NCBI GenBank assembly: GCA_023397675.1
Contig: JAEWTV010000010.1
Coordinates: forward strand, 1-64,000
Length of the DNA stretch: 64,000 nt
Reading direction: 5' to 3'
Origin: Bacillota bacterium
GTDB taxonomy: Bacteria > Bacillota > Clostridia > Acetivibrionales > JANLFN01
The position numbers were made by a program, and so were the translations under genes. The notes beneath the pieces were generated by a model, which was not told the origin of the DNA, made no database searches, and was given only the letters and a program-made list of their open reading frames with translations. Positions 1-9,219 of this stretch are shown here, piece after piece; position 1 is the stretch's first letter, and every line of letters starts with the position of its first letter.

Positions 1-102
1 AGAATAAAAGCCTTCCCCATAAACCGCGTGACTGTACTCGGTATCCGAAACAACTCTCCCGGAAATGGTCACAACGTTGTTCTCTATGATGTTACCGACC
101 AT
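1..102 (-). CDS. N-terminal fragment of an SSB-like (OB-fold) protein
   Basis: Reading the minus strand from an ATG at 102 gives 34 codons that stay open to the window edge. The peptide begins MVGNIIENN, followed by VTISGRV and a segment with SHAVYGEGFY. This looks like the short single-strand-binding-like proteins of Clostridia, whose first strand has the pattern ENNxVTxxGxV. A GGGGAG ribosome site lies 10 bases upstream of the ATG. Only the N-terminus is inside the window, so length and DNA-binding residues cannot be judged. The call rests on remembered similarity and is tentative. Confidence 0.5.
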   Translation of the reverse strand, partial: MVGNIIENNVVTISGRVVSDTEYSHAVYGEGFYS

Positions 103-358
103 CCGACCCCAACTCCCCTCTCTTTGGTTCCTATGTATATCGTAATTTATCTAATGTAATATATTCCACTTTAAATAGTTTTAGAAGTAAATTTTAACGA
201 CCTTTCATGCTTGAGGGTACTTAAACATCTAAAAATCCAGCTCTTAATAATCAACTGAATTTTCTACATTGTGTATCAAAAAAATAAACACATAGATACA
301 TTATATTATAAATTACCAAAATTGAAAATCCCCGAAGAAATATTTTGTCGAGGCTTAA

Positions 359-1006
359 CTAATTAGGCATATTGATATCCACACCATTAAGCACTGCGAA
401 AGTAGTTGCAGCGAGTATATCATATGCATCAAAACTATCATTGCCCACATTTATCCTGAATTCCTGAGGTTCGACAAACTTACCGTTTCTGGCGGATATT
501 GTACGCTGCAGACAGCACAGAAAAACATTCTCAGACATTGAGTCACCGGTACTTGAGGCTGTTATACTAGCTTTTGAATTAAAGCCGTATGATACAACAT
601 GCCTTTTTATTCCTTCAAGGAATTGGATTAATTCATTATAATCCACGTTCAATATTGCTGTTCCTTTTTCATCAAGCCTTGAAAACATTTGTCTTATTAA
701 GTTCTTATAGCTGTCTTTATCTATTTCCTTTAAATCATCGGCTTTATCATTATAAATCATTACATCAAAATGAATACTTGCCGGTATAGTATTTTCAACA
801 TCCGAAGGCTTTATTTTAAGGACAAGGATATCTGTACCGGCCTTATTTAATTCACTGATATAGCTTTTCACACTTGTATCGTCAAGATTCCTTAACTCCT
901 TAAAATCAATAACGCTTGTCTTCATTCCTGCTTCGGATAAAATTGAACCGATAAGAACTGAAGTTTTTTCGTTTTCGTTCTGGCTTATTATACCTGTTAG
1001 TATCAT
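359..1006 (-). CDS. Mur-ligase-like protein with degenerate ATP site
   Basis: 215 residues. The start GIISQNENEKTSVLIGSIL aligns by eye with the N-terminal P-loop region of MurE/MurT-type ligases (GITGTNGKTTT), but the Gly-Lys-Thr-Thr core is broken. The middle (IRQMFSRLDEKGTAILNVDY, then VSYGFNSKASI) resembles the Mur central domain segment that follows the nucleotide site. The C-terminal substrate domain of a full ligase (about 450 residues in total) is missing. It is therefore either a relic or a small protein that reuses the fold without ligase activity. It is a single minus-strand gene with no operon partner visible. An unrelated NTPase-like protein is possible. Confidence 0.45.
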   Translation of the reverse strand: MILTGIISQNENEKTSVLIGSILSEAGMKTSVIDFKELRNLDDTSVKSYISELNKAGTDILVLKIKPSDVENTIPASIHFDVMIYNDKADDLKEIDKDSYKNLIRQMFSRLDEKGTAILNVDYNELIQFLEGIKRHVVSYGFNSKASITASSTGDSMSENVFLCCLQRTISARNGKFVEPQEFRINVGNDSFDAYDILAATTFAVLNGVDINMPN

Positions 1007-1443
1007 TTATGAAATCACTCCGCAGTAATTATAATAGGTAGAAGTGTATTGGATTTTACAGCTCAATTATTGTGTGACAAGAAAAATGCTGCACTGAAAA
1101 TTCAATGCAACATTATAATATACAGTTTAATATTTTTTATGTAATTTTAATATTAAAAGCCGGATCACTCGTTGTCTATGATTTACATTTCTTAACTATA
1201 CTATTTATATGCTTGTCTGAATTCAGGAATATTTGTCCATAACAAACCTATAAAATTACAAAAACATATAAAGCTATACTTTATTTCCCATCTATTGACA
1301 CCTTTCATTATGTTTTGTATACTAGCACTGAAAAATTATCGGATAATTTGATAACTAAACAACCTACCACAATGTAATTCATTAAGTAAACTCATTCCTA
1401 CCTTGGGACATCAAGAAGAAAATAGTTTTAGGGGGTAAAAGAA
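1007..1443. promoter_or_regulatory. Divergent intergenic region with strong promoter for the secreted CBM3 protein
   Basis: This 437-base gap separates two divergent genes. A textbook sigma-A-type promoter points right: TTGACA at 1295-1300, a 17-base spacer and TATACT at 1318-1323, giving a leader of about 110 bases. The ribosome site GGGGGT is at 1431-1436. A short imperfect palindrome (TGCA-TGAA-AA-TTCA-TGCA, 1090-1109, one C/A mismatch) lies nearer the minus-strand gene and could be an operator or hairpin. Nothing else is recognised. Confidence 0.7.
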
Positions 1444-4400
1444 ATGTATAAGGGTAGAAAAATAGCTGCAATGTTTATTATTGCTGTATTTATTTGCAGT
1501 GGAGTTTTTGGAAATCTGATTCCCGGGTTGCTGCAATCAGCTGCTGCGGCATCAGAAACACAACCTGTTAAAGTAGAGGCATATAATGCTAATACTACTC
1601 TAAAGAACAACACGATTTTTCCATGGTTTAAGATTACAAACACAGGAAATACCGAAATACTACTTGAGAATATTAATGCAAGGTACTATTATACCAATGA
1701 TCAGCATAAGCCCCAGAAGTATTGGTGTGACTGGTGCAGCAAGTGTGATTCCAAAATGGTTTCGGGAACCTTCGGTACGCTGACAACACCAAGGCAAGGT
1801 GCTGACACATATTTTGAACTGGGCTTTAAAAGTGGTGCAGGCAAACTGAAGCCGGGAAATAGTGTAGAAGTACATATCCGTGTTGCAAGTGAAGATTGGA
1901 GTAATTACAACCAGGCAAACGACTACTCTTTTAACTCTACAGCCAAAACTTATGTCAGTCAGGAAAAGGTAGCAGGATTCGTCTCAGGCAGGCAGGTATG
2001 GGGTAATAACCTAGTCTCCGTCACAGAAGTATCACTGGACTATCAGTCGGTAACTCTGAAGGTAGGCGGGTCAGATAAACTGTATTGTGAAGTGTTGCCT
2101 ACTGATGCAGCAAACAAAAACTTAACCTGGGAAAGTAGTAATCCCGGTATTGTAAGTGTCGATGCAAATGGTACCATAAAAGGCATATCCCAAGGTACAG
2201 CAACAGTAACTGTTACCAGCGTGGATGGGGGTTTTAAGGATCAATGCATAATACAGGTGAATGATGATAATGGTCCCAAGGGTACACTTGAAGGGAAAAT
2301 TACAGATGCGGTAAATAAGGTTACAGTTCCCAGAGCCAAGTTGAGTCTGCAAAAGCTAACAAGCGCTTCTGAAGGGTATGTTGAAGTAGCAAGTTCCAGT
2401 TCAGGGGAAGATGGAATATATAGCATACAACTTCCTTTCGGCGAGTATAAAGCTATAGTGACAAAGGATGGCTACATCTCAGCGATAAACTTTGTGAATA
2501 TCCAGCAGGTCACAACGACATATAATCCGGAACTCAAAATCGTAGGCGATGAATATGCAGGAGCGGGTACTGCGTCAGGTGTTGTGAGAAACGCAATCAA
2601 TAATTTAGGCATAAAAGGACTGAATATTCAATTTAGACAAGGTATTAACGCAAGAGAAGGGACTGCTGTTGCTACCGCAGTGACTGGTGAAGGCGGTGCA
2701 TACTCGGTACAGCTCAACGGCGGAAACTATACTGCTGAGATTTCGGGAATAGGATATTCTAAAGCATACTTTGACCTTGTATCCATTGGCGGGAGGATAA
2801 CCGGTAATCAGGATGGTGTAGTGACACCTAAGATTGAGGAGGGTCAAACCCGTATTGTATTGACATGGGATAAGGAGCCGCTGGATATTGATTCACATTT
2901 AACCGGACCCACTCCAGATGGTTCTAAGTTTCATACTTATTATGATGATAGAGGATATGACTACTCAGGCACAAATTATGCAGACCTTGATCTTGATGAC
3001 CGAGACGGCTACGGTCCAGAGACAACTACCGTTTACAAAGAAAGCAACGGTACATACACATTCTATGTGCATGATTTTACAAATTATTCTTCTACCTCAA
3101 GCACAAAGCTGGCCAATTCAGGTGCACAGGTAAAGGTGTTCCGGGGTGCTTACCTCGTAGAGACCTACAATGTGCCAGTCAAAAAAGAGGGAACACTTTG
3201 GACGGTATTCAGCATGACGAATGGTGTTATTACACCCATCAACACTATGTCATATGAATCTAATACTGAAAATATAGGCGGCCCAGAGTCAAATAAACAT
3301 AATAATCTTGAACTGGAGGATATATGTCCCATAACGATTCAAGCAGGTGAAATTGTTCCGTTAAAAGGAACTATTGTAGCCAGAACAAAGCTTGAAAAGG
3401 TAACTATATGTGTAAAAGATACGGTAGGATATTACGATTCCTACGATGCGAGGTGGGCTAACAGTGGAACAATGTTTTTCCTTGAGGACAGATTCAAGAT
3501 TGACACAAATGCGGAAAAGTGTCCTCTTGGAACCGGACCCAACCCATTCTACAAGCCTGGTAAGTATACAATTGTCGTATGGGCTAAGGGGGAAGGTTCA
3601 GATGCAAAGATTCTGGGCGAAATCCCAGTAACGGTGACAGCGGCGGCATCAAAACAGATTACAGTCAAAGGTGTGCTTGCACCAATGCTGAAGAATACTA
3701 ACTCTGACAGTGAAAACCCTGTTGCAACACCACTTGGGGGATTTACGGTCAAAATTATGGATCGATCCGACACACAGGAAAAGCTCCTTGCCACAGTAGT
3801 TACGGATTCAAGTGGGTATTTTGAAAAGACAATTCCTAATGATCTGGGGCCAAATGAGTACGGCGGATTAGACATATTCCTGAGACTTAATCTGGAAGAT
3901 GAAACTGTAAAAGTAGCCAGAGGAAATTATAACCCACAGGATAAAGATGACCGTATCGGTGAAACGGTTTATACATGGGATAGTGAAATCAAGGAGCAGT
4001 ATGATAAGCCAGTCCTTGATTTTGGAGAGATCCACCCTTCCGGCAAAAACGGAAGAGATCTTGAAATAGCATTTTCGATTTGGAGATGGATTACCAAGGG
4101 GAGGAGTTTCTACCGGGAAAACACAACAGACCATTACGTTCTTCCTAAGATTAATGCATATTATGGCGTAGAAGAAGATGGAAATTGCTTCTTTGTAAAT
4201 TCGGAAGGTTATCCTGAAGTTCATTATAGCTATGGTGGTGCCGAGGATGTTTCAACGGTCTTACATGAATATGGGCACTTCATAATGAATATCCAAAAGG
4301 CAGAGCCAGGCGAATATAATGATAAATATTCATTCAGTGAACCTTGTGATCCCCAAACAGCTTATTGTGAAGCCTGGGCAGAGTTTTTTCCATGTGCGGT

Positions 4401-5112
4401 AAACGGAGACCTATTAGACAAGATGTACACATTTGCAGATGGAGGCTACATATACTATAATATGGAGACACTTGAATATACAGAAAGTGGAGAAACTAAA
4501 AAACTTGAACGGTATGACGGTAATCAGTCCGAGTATGATAAGAATGGTAAGGTTATACTATTTATATGTTCTATGTTTTGGGATCTGATTGATTCGAATA
4601 ACGACACGGGACATGATACCGTAAGTATCCCATTCTCGGGTTTGGATGCAATTATGCGGGCAAAAAACAATAACGTTTACGATTTTTACCGCAATCTCTT
4701 TAAGCTTGGCTATGCCAAGGGTCAGGAAGAGTCGGTATGGAGAGTTATGGATGACATCGGGGTGGCACATGATGTTACACTGCCTACAATAAACCTTGAG
4801 TGGGACCTTCTATTTGTAAGTGACCAATATATGTTCAAGACTCTTGTGACCGATGATATTGCAGTAAAAGGTGTTGAGTGGTCGATTGATGGCGTAGATA
4901 AAGGAGCTTTCTATGACGGAACGTTAGATTCAATTCAAGCAGATGAGCTCACAATAAAAAAAGGCGATTTGACAGATGGAATTCACAAGTTGAAAGTGAT
5001 TGTATACGACTTAGAAGGTTATTTATATGAAACTATGCACAGACCAAAGGCGTATTCTGAAAAAACAGTGACTCTTGAAGTGAAGGATGGAGCAATAGTG
5101 GATGTGAAATAG
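1444..5112 (+). CDS. Secreted multidomain CBM3 protein with putative HExxH metalloprotease domain
   Basis: 1222 residues. A signal peptide (about 1-36, ending SAAAA) is followed by a family 3 cellulose-binding module (about 40-186; VKVEAYNANTTLKNN, YYYTND, WCDWC, DWSNYNQANDYSF). Next come a bacterial Ig-like Big2 domain (about 193-272), two carboxypeptidase-regulatory-like repeats (about 280-465), a YfaP/DUF2135-like domain (about 474-600; LTWDKEPLDIDSHL), further beta-rich segments, and a catalytic-looking region with LHEYGH (H941, E942, H945) and downstream EAWAEFF (E976, E980) as a possible third zinc ligand. The last 100 residues look like another Ig-like fold. No dockerin or sortase signal is seen, so it should be free or cellulose-bound outside the cell. 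The protease role is inferred from the zinc motif; the domain could be inactive or act on glycan-linked protein. Confidence 0.8.
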   Translation: MYKGRKIAAMFIIAVFICSGVFGNLIPGLLQSAAAASETQPVKVEAYNANTTLKNNTIFPWFKITNTGNTEILLENINARYYYTNDQHKPQKYWCDWCSKCDSKMVSGTFGTLTTPRQGADTYFELGFKSGAGKLKPGNSVEVHIRVASEDWSNYNQANDYSFNSTAKTYVSQEKVAGFVSGRQVWGNNLVSVTEVSLDYQSVTLKVGGSDKLYCEVLPTDAANKNLTWESSNPGIVSVDANGTIKGISQGTATVTVTSVDGGFKDQCIIQVNDDNGPKGTLEGKITDAVNKVTVPRAKLSLQKLTSASEGYVEVASSSSGEDGIYSIQLPFGEYKAIVTKDGYISAINFVNIQQVTTTYNPELKIVGDEYAGAGTASGVVRNAINNLGIKGLNIQFRQGINAREGTAVATAVTGEGGAYSVQLNGGNYTAEISGIGYSKAYFDLVSIGGRITGNQDGVVTPKIEEGQTRIVLTWDKEPLDIDSHLTGPTPDGSKFHTYYDDRGYDYSGTNYADLDLDDRDGYGPETTTVYKESNGTYTFYVHDFTNYSSTSSTKLANSGAQVKVFRGAYLVETYNVPVKKEGTLWTVFSMTNGVITPINTMSYESNTENIGGPESNKHNNLELEDICPITIQAGEIVPLKGTIVARTKLEKVTICVKDTVGYYDSYDARWANSGTMFFLEDRFKIDTNAEKCPLGTGPNPFYKPGKYTIVVWAKGEGSDAKILGEIPVTVTAAASKQITVKGVLAPMLKNTNSDSENPVATPLGGFTVKIMDRSDTQEKLLATVVTDSSGYFEKTIPNDLGPNEYGGLDIFLRLNLEDETVKVARGNYNPQDKDDRIGETVYTWDSEIKEQYDKPVLDFGEIHPSGKNGRDLEIAFSIWRWITKGRSFYRENTTDHYVLPKINAYYGVEEDGNCFFVNSEGYPEVHYSYGGAEDVSTVLHEYGHFIMNIQKAEPGEYNDKYSFSEPCDPQTAYCEAWAEFFPCAVNGDLLDKMYTFADGGYIYYNMETLEYTESGETKKLERYDGNQSEYDKNGKVILFICSMFWDLIDSNNDTGHDTVSIPFSGLDAIMRAKNNNVYDFYRNLFKLGYAKGQEESVWRVMDDIGVAHDVTLPTINLEWDLLFVSDQYMFKTLVTDDIAVKGVEWSIDGVDKGAFYDGTLDSIQADELTIKKGDLTDGIHKLKVIVYDLEGYLYETMHRPKAYSEKTVTLEVKDGAIVDVK

Positions 5113-5122
5113 CGGTAAATAA

Positions 5123-5165
5123 AAACAGAGGACGTTTCTGAAAACTCACGAGGCGTCCTCTGTTT
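5123..5165. terminator. Bidirectional intrinsic terminator
   Basis: A 12-bp inverted repeat (AAACAGAGGACG and its complement) with a 19-base loop lies between two convergent genes. A-rich and T-rich flanks on both sides allow termination on either strand. Confidence 0.75.
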
Positions 5166-5198
5166 ATGTAATTTTATCAGGAAACACTCTTTAGCCTA

Positions 5199-5975
5199 CT
5201 ATTCCTTAGGTCTTTGCCTTCCTTCAAAATCTATGTAATAATTGCTTTTTAAAATCAATTCGGATACTGGAATAAACTCAAAGCCATCCTTTTTACACTC
5301 TTTAATAATATCAGGAAGAATTTTAGCCGTAAAGGCAGTGTCGTTATGGAATAGGATAATTGAACCGCACTGTATCTTACGTTTTACTCTTTCCATTATT
5401 TCCATCTTGCTTATATCCGGCTTCCAGTCAAGGGAATCCACATCCCACTGAATGGGGTAATAGCCTATATTATTTGATATGTTGATAACATTATTACTAT
5501 AGTCGCCATAAGGCGGACGGAACAGTTCAACCTTTTTGCCGGTTATACTCGTAAGTACTTCCCCGCACTTATCAATTTCGCTCATGATTTTACTGCCTTG
5601 AATGGCACCCATTCTCAAATGGGAATAACCATGGTTGGCAATATCATGTCCTTCTTTAGATATCCTGCTTACAATATCAGGGTACTTTTCTGCCCATTGA
5701 CCTACTATAAAAAAGGTCGCTTTAATATTATTCTCCTTCAAGGTTTCAAGAATGCTTGGTATATCGTCGGCACCCCAGGCACAGTCAAAGGTTATTGCAG
5801 CTTTCTTATCGGCTCTTTCAACAGAATAAATAGGAAGTTCCTTGTTTTCAGTCGAAACGGCCGCAGCACCACCCGAAAGAACAAGGTACATGAGCAGTAC
5901 AACCGCAATTACAGCTACAAAACCTAAAATCACGTACTTCTTTATCTTTTTTGCATGTAAGGCAATTATCAGCAT
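5199..5975 (-). CDS. Polysaccharide deacetylase, PdaB-like sporulation type
   Basis: A NodB-fold carbohydrate esterase of 258 residues from the ATG at 5975, which has GGAG seven bases upstream; an in-frame TTG six codons earlier lacks one. One membrane helix (about 14-34) anchors it, with the catalytic domain outside. Motif 1 is TFDCAWG (D64), motif 2 is HxxxH (H115, H119), motif 3 is RPPYGDYS, and the last motif is LFHN. The TFDxAWG form, rather than TFDDGP, is typical of PdaB and related spore-associated deacetylases. The likely substrate is peptidoglycan or another N-acetyl glycan; the sporulation role is inferred. Confidence 0.85.
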   Translation of the reverse strand: MLIIALHAKKIKKYVILGFVAVIAVVLLMYLVLSGGAAAVSTENKELPIYSVERADKKAAITFDCAWGADDIPSILETLKENNIKATFFIVGQWAEKYPDIVSRISKEGHDIANHGYSHLRMGAIQGSKIMSEIDKCGEVLTSITGKKVELFRPPYGDYSNNVINISNNIGYYPIQWDVDSLDWKPDISKMEIMERVKRKIQCGSIILFHNDTAFTAKILPDIIKECKKDGFEFIPVSELILKSNYYIDFEGRQRPKE

Positions 5976-6037
5976 ATTTTTTCTCCAAAACAATATCCCG
6001 TAATAATCTATTGTCCTGAAGACAGATTTATACCTTT

Positions 6038-6961
6038 TTATTCTTCGTTGTGGCCTATTATGAAATCATCCACTTCGCTCAGCAGCGGAAGCGAAGACTG
6101 TGCTCCCTTTCTTGTAACGGTAATTGTACCAACAATATTGGCAAAATCAACCGCTTCGTCAATTGTCATATTATTTGATAGTGCAACCGCCAGGGCCCCT
6201 GAAAAGGAATCTCCGGCAGCCGTTGTATCAACCACCTTGACCTCAGGTACGGGCTTGTGAACAATTTCATTGCCTCTGTTGTAAACCACACCCTGACTCC
6301 CGAGGGTAATAACCACCTGTTTGATTTTTTTGTCCATCAGGTACCTAACGGCATTTTCAGCATCAGATACTGACTTTATACTGATTCCGGTTATAATTTC
6401 ACATTCGCTTTCATTTGGAGTTAAAATATCAATCTGTGAGAGAAGTTCATCCGATAAAGCCCTGGCAGGTGCAGGATTTAAAAGTACTTTAACGCCGTAA
6501 TCCTTTGCTGTCCTGACAGCCATCTCAACAACCTCCATAGGTATCTCGTGCTGCAGCATAATAATGTCACTGTTTTTAATTATATCCAAAGCCTTGTCAA
6601 CAACCTCCGGCTGTAACTTAAAATTAGCGCCGGAATCCAGTATGATAAAATTATTTCCGTCTTTGACAACTATTACTGCAATACCTGTCGAGGTTCCCGG
6701 AATGGTCCTTATATTTTCTACCTTAACGTTGTTTTTTGTTAAATTCCCGATTAAATCTTTACCAAAAGAATCTTCACCAACACAGCCTATCATTTCCACA
6801 TCGCCACCAAGTTTTGCTGCAGCTACAGCCTGATTTGCCCCCTTACCCCCGGGGAAAGTCGCAAATCCTTGTCCATGGATTGTTTCACCCATTGCTGGTA
6901 TTCTTGGAGTATTGATAACCAGATCCATATTAAGACTTCCCAACACTGTAATTTTGTTCAT
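6038..6961 (-). CDS. rbsK: Ribokinase (PfkB family)
   Basis: 307 residues, the usual ribokinase length. It should phosphorylate ribose or a related sugar at O5 with ATP in the cytoplasm. The N-terminal signature (LGSLNMDLV, then GGKGANQAVAAAKLG) and the C-terminal PfkB signature (DTTAAGDSFSGA, catalytic base D251) are intact. A GAAGG site precedes the ATG. It follows the BMC operon on the same strand and may be co-transcribed with it, so a deoxyribose or ribose side role in that pathway is possible but not shown. Confidence 0.88.
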   Translation of the reverse strand: MNKITVLGSLNMDLVINTPRIPAMGETIHGQGFATFPGGKGANQAVAAAKLGGDVEMIGCVGEDSFGKDLIGNLTKNNVKVENIRTIPGTSTGIAVIVVKDGNNFIILDSGANFKLQPEVVDKALDIIKNSDIIMLQHEIPMEVVEMAVRTAKDYGVKVLLNPAPARALSDELLSQIDILTPNESECEIITGISIKSVSDAENAVRYLMDKKIKQVVITLGSQGVVYNRGNEIVHKPVPEVKVVDTTAAGDSFSGALAVALSNNMTIDEAVDFANIVGTITVTRKGAQSSLPLLSEVDDFIIGHNEE

Positions 6962-7094
6962 ATAATCTACCTTCTTTGCTTGATTTTATTTTATTTAAAA
7001 GCTGCAAAAAAACAACAGAGCAAATATAATATTTACTCTGTTACTAATTATAAACCATATATAAAGATATTTCTTTAAAAACCAGCTAATTGTT

Positions 7095-7661
7095 TTATGA
7101 TTCAACTTTTAACTCATTAAGGGGCTTGCAGATGATTTCATTTATATGCAGCTTGTTTATATTCTGAGTAGATGAAGCCTGCATAACCATTGCTGTATCC
7201 GAGCTTTTTCCTGTGCCTGCAACAGCAATAACTTTTTCACCTGATTCTACCAAACCTCCATCGGTAGCCATAAGGACTATTTCGTAGCATACTTTGACAC
7301 CTTCGCTGAAACAGCGTAAAAAGTTGGCTATTATGGTTGGTGTGGTGCTGGCATATAATTTATCGGTATGAAAAAGCATTGTTCCGAAATGCACTTCATG
7401 CCCTGCATTTTGCAGTTCAGTAACCAGTTCCTTCGGAAAAGAGCTACCTTTCCTGGCAAAATCAAATTGATGCGGTATTACAACCAGCTGAACCCCTTTA
7501 TCTTTGAAATACTCCATTGCTCTTTGGGCTGTTTTACCCGTTGTGGAAGCAAGAACAATCTTTTTAATGCCCGAATCCTTCAGCCTCTCCTCCACAAGTT
7601 TAAAGGTCTGTAGGGTATTGTCTTCCTTAACGCTTTCGTAATATGTAATATTTCTTTCCAT
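7095..7661 (-). CDS. Stand-alone pyruvate kinase C-terminal (alpha/beta) domain protein
   Basis: 188 residues matching only the allosteric C-terminal domain of pyruvate kinase: KKIVLASTTGKTAQRAMEYF, then VLMATDGGLVESGEKVIAVAG with GTGKSSDTAMV. The TIM-barrel catalytic domain is absent, so it cannot make pyruvate. Related single-domain proteins are annotated as pyruvate kinase alpha/beta domain-containing. The TGK and GTGKSSD loops would bind phosphate in the parent enzyme, so a ligand-sensing role is plausible. GGGGTG lies upstream of the ATG. It sits just downstream of the BMC operon. Confidence 0.7.
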   Translation of the reverse strand: MERNITYYESVKEDNTLQTFKLVEERLKDSGIKKIVLASTTGKTAQRAMEYFKDKGVQLVVIPHQFDFARKGSSFPKELVTELQNAGHEVHFGTMLFHTDKLYASTTPTIIANFLRCFSEGVKVCYEIVLMATDGGLVESGEKVIAVAGTGKSSDTAMVMQASSTQNINKLHINEIICKPLNELKVES

Positions 7662-7776
7662 AAGGTCACCCCAATTAACTTATTTATGTTAATTATATGG
7701 TAACCCAGCCAACAAGCTTTAACAAGTACGCACTTATCGGTACTTTAGTACCCAAATGCATACTTATAAATAAATC

Positions 7777-7911
7777 TTAACCGAAAATTTTGGAGGCTTC
7801 AACCAAATCAGACGATGCTAAAATAAAAAAAGCAACAATAGACACTATTGCTGCAATAAATAGAAGAATATATTTTAAAAGCCTTTTTCCTCTTATAACT
7901 ATAACTTTCAT
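7777..7911 (-). CDS. Small single-pass membrane protein (44 residues)
   Basis: A short ORF with ATG at 7911 and a GGGGG ribosome site seven bases upstream. The peptide starts MKVIVIRGKRLLKY, has a hydrophobic helix at about 13-31, then a short tail ending SDLVEASKIFG and a TAA stop. The basic N-terminus plus one helix resembles the membrane anchors of sporulation or cell-wall proteins, so it may be an independent micropeptide or the remnant of a larger gene. It lies between the iron alcohol dehydrogenase and the pyruvate-kinase-like gene on the same strand. The rest of the 350-base gap shows nothing recognisable. Confidence 0.5.
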   Translation of the reverse strand: MKVIVIRGKRLLKYILLFIAAIVSIVAFFILASSDLVEASKIFG

Positions 7912-8012
7912 CAAAGAACCCCCATCAGAACCTAAAAACAGCCGGCCTCCACCCTGAACCCTATATATTAATATTCATTTTGATACTCCATTATTAACGA
8001 TATTGATTTTTG

Positions 8013-9179
8013 TTATTTATAAGCCTTTCTATATACTGCAATTATATCCTCAAGGGAAGGCTGGCGTGGATTTGCAGGCATGCATGTATCCGCAATCGCC
8101 AGTTTTGCCAGTGCTTCGAAATCTTCTTCCTTTACATTCAGTTCAATAAGCTTTGAAGGTATTCCTAGAACTTTAATCAGATTCTTAACATCCTTGACCG
8201 ATTCCAGCATTGTACGGTAGGGAACCATCCAGTCAGCTCCCTTTATACCCAAGGCTGCAGCTATATCTTTAAAGCGTTTCTGAACCTTACGGTCGGCTCC
8301 GTTATATTCCATAACATGCGGAAGAAGCAGCGCATTGCATATTCCGTGCGGAAGGTTGTAAAAACCTCCGAGAGAATGCGCCATTGCATGAACCATGCCT
8401 AACCCGCCATTGGAAAACGCCATACCCGCAACATTTTCCGCATATGCCATCATTGAACGGGCTTCCATATCATTACCGTTCTGGACAGCACGCGGAAGAT
8501 ATTTACGGACGGTTCTAATTGCCCAGAAAGCATCCTTATCCGTAAGGGGGGAGGAATTTACTGAAAGGTATGCTTCTATGCCATGTGTAAGTGCATCCAT
8601 TCCGGTAGCAGCAGTCAAACCCCTTGGCATGGATACCATAAGTTCAGGATCGTTTACTGCAATACTTACAATACAGTTATCATCTACCATTACCATTTTG
8701 GAATGTCTTTTTTCATCGGTTATTACATAAAACGAAGTTACTTCAGAGCCCGTACCTGCCGTAGTATTTATTGCGATTATAGGGAGCGAACGGTTTTTTG
8801 AATTATTTACTCCTTCATACTGTTCAATTGGCTGTCCGTTTGCAGCAAGTATTCCAACAGCCTTGCATGTATCTATAGGCGATCCTCCGCCTACTGCAAC
8901 AAGAAACTCTGCGCTAATATTTCTGCATTGTTCAAGCCCAGCATTTGCTATACTTACGGTCGGATTAGGGAGAACATCATCAAAAACAACATAGGAAACA
9001 CCTACAGCTGAAAGTACAGCTTCTACCTTAACAACTACTCCAGCCTTAACAAGGGATTTATCTGTAACTATCAGTGCACGCCTTAATCCGCGTCTTTTGA
9101 TTTCATCTCCAAGCAGTCCAAGGCAACCGGGACCAAACAAATTTGTTTCAACAGAATTATATCGTCTTGCCTTAAGCAT
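8013..9179 (-). CDS. Iron-containing (group III) alcohol dehydrogenase
   Basis: 388 residues from the ATG at 9179, which has GGAG nine bases upstream; a longer reading frame would overlap the preceding gene and is not favoured. It shows GGGSPIDTCKAVG for NAD(P) binding, TTAGTGSEVT, and the metal-ligand region HGIEAY, HAMAHSLGGFYNLPHG. It should reduce an aldehyde to an alcohol and regenerate NAD+ (or the reverse). As the last enzyme of the BMC operon it would recycle NADH made by the aldehyde dehydrogenase, yielding ethanol if the aldehyde is acetaldehyde. No obvious encapsulation peptide is visible. Confidence 0.9.
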   Translation of the reverse strand: MLKARRYNSVETNLFGPGCLGLLGDEIKRRGLRRALIVTDKSLVKAGVVVKVEAVLSAVGVSYVVFDDVLPNPTVSIANAGLEQCRNISAEFLVAVGGGSPIDTCKAVGILAANGQPIEQYEGVNNSKNRSLPIIAINTTAGTGSEVTSFYVITDEKRHSKMVMVDDNCIVSIAVNDPELMVSMPRGLTAATGMDALTHGIEAYLSVNSSPLTDKDAFWAIRTVRKYLPRAVQNGNDMEARSMMAYAENVAGMAFSNGGLGMVHAMAHSLGGFYNLPHGICNALLLPHVMEYNGADRKVQKRFKDIAAALGIKGADWMVPYRTMLESVKDVKNLIKVLGIPSKLIELNVKEEDFEALAKLAIADTCMPANPRQPSLEDIIAVYRKAYK

Positions 9180-9219
9180 TATAAGTCGCTCCAATCCATT
9201 ATGCTGCATTAAAAGACAA

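Noticed and set aside
2918..3133. Small ORFs overlapping large genes (here and in many other places)
   Set aside because: They are shadows in alternative frames or on the opposite strand, without ribosome sites or family resemblance.
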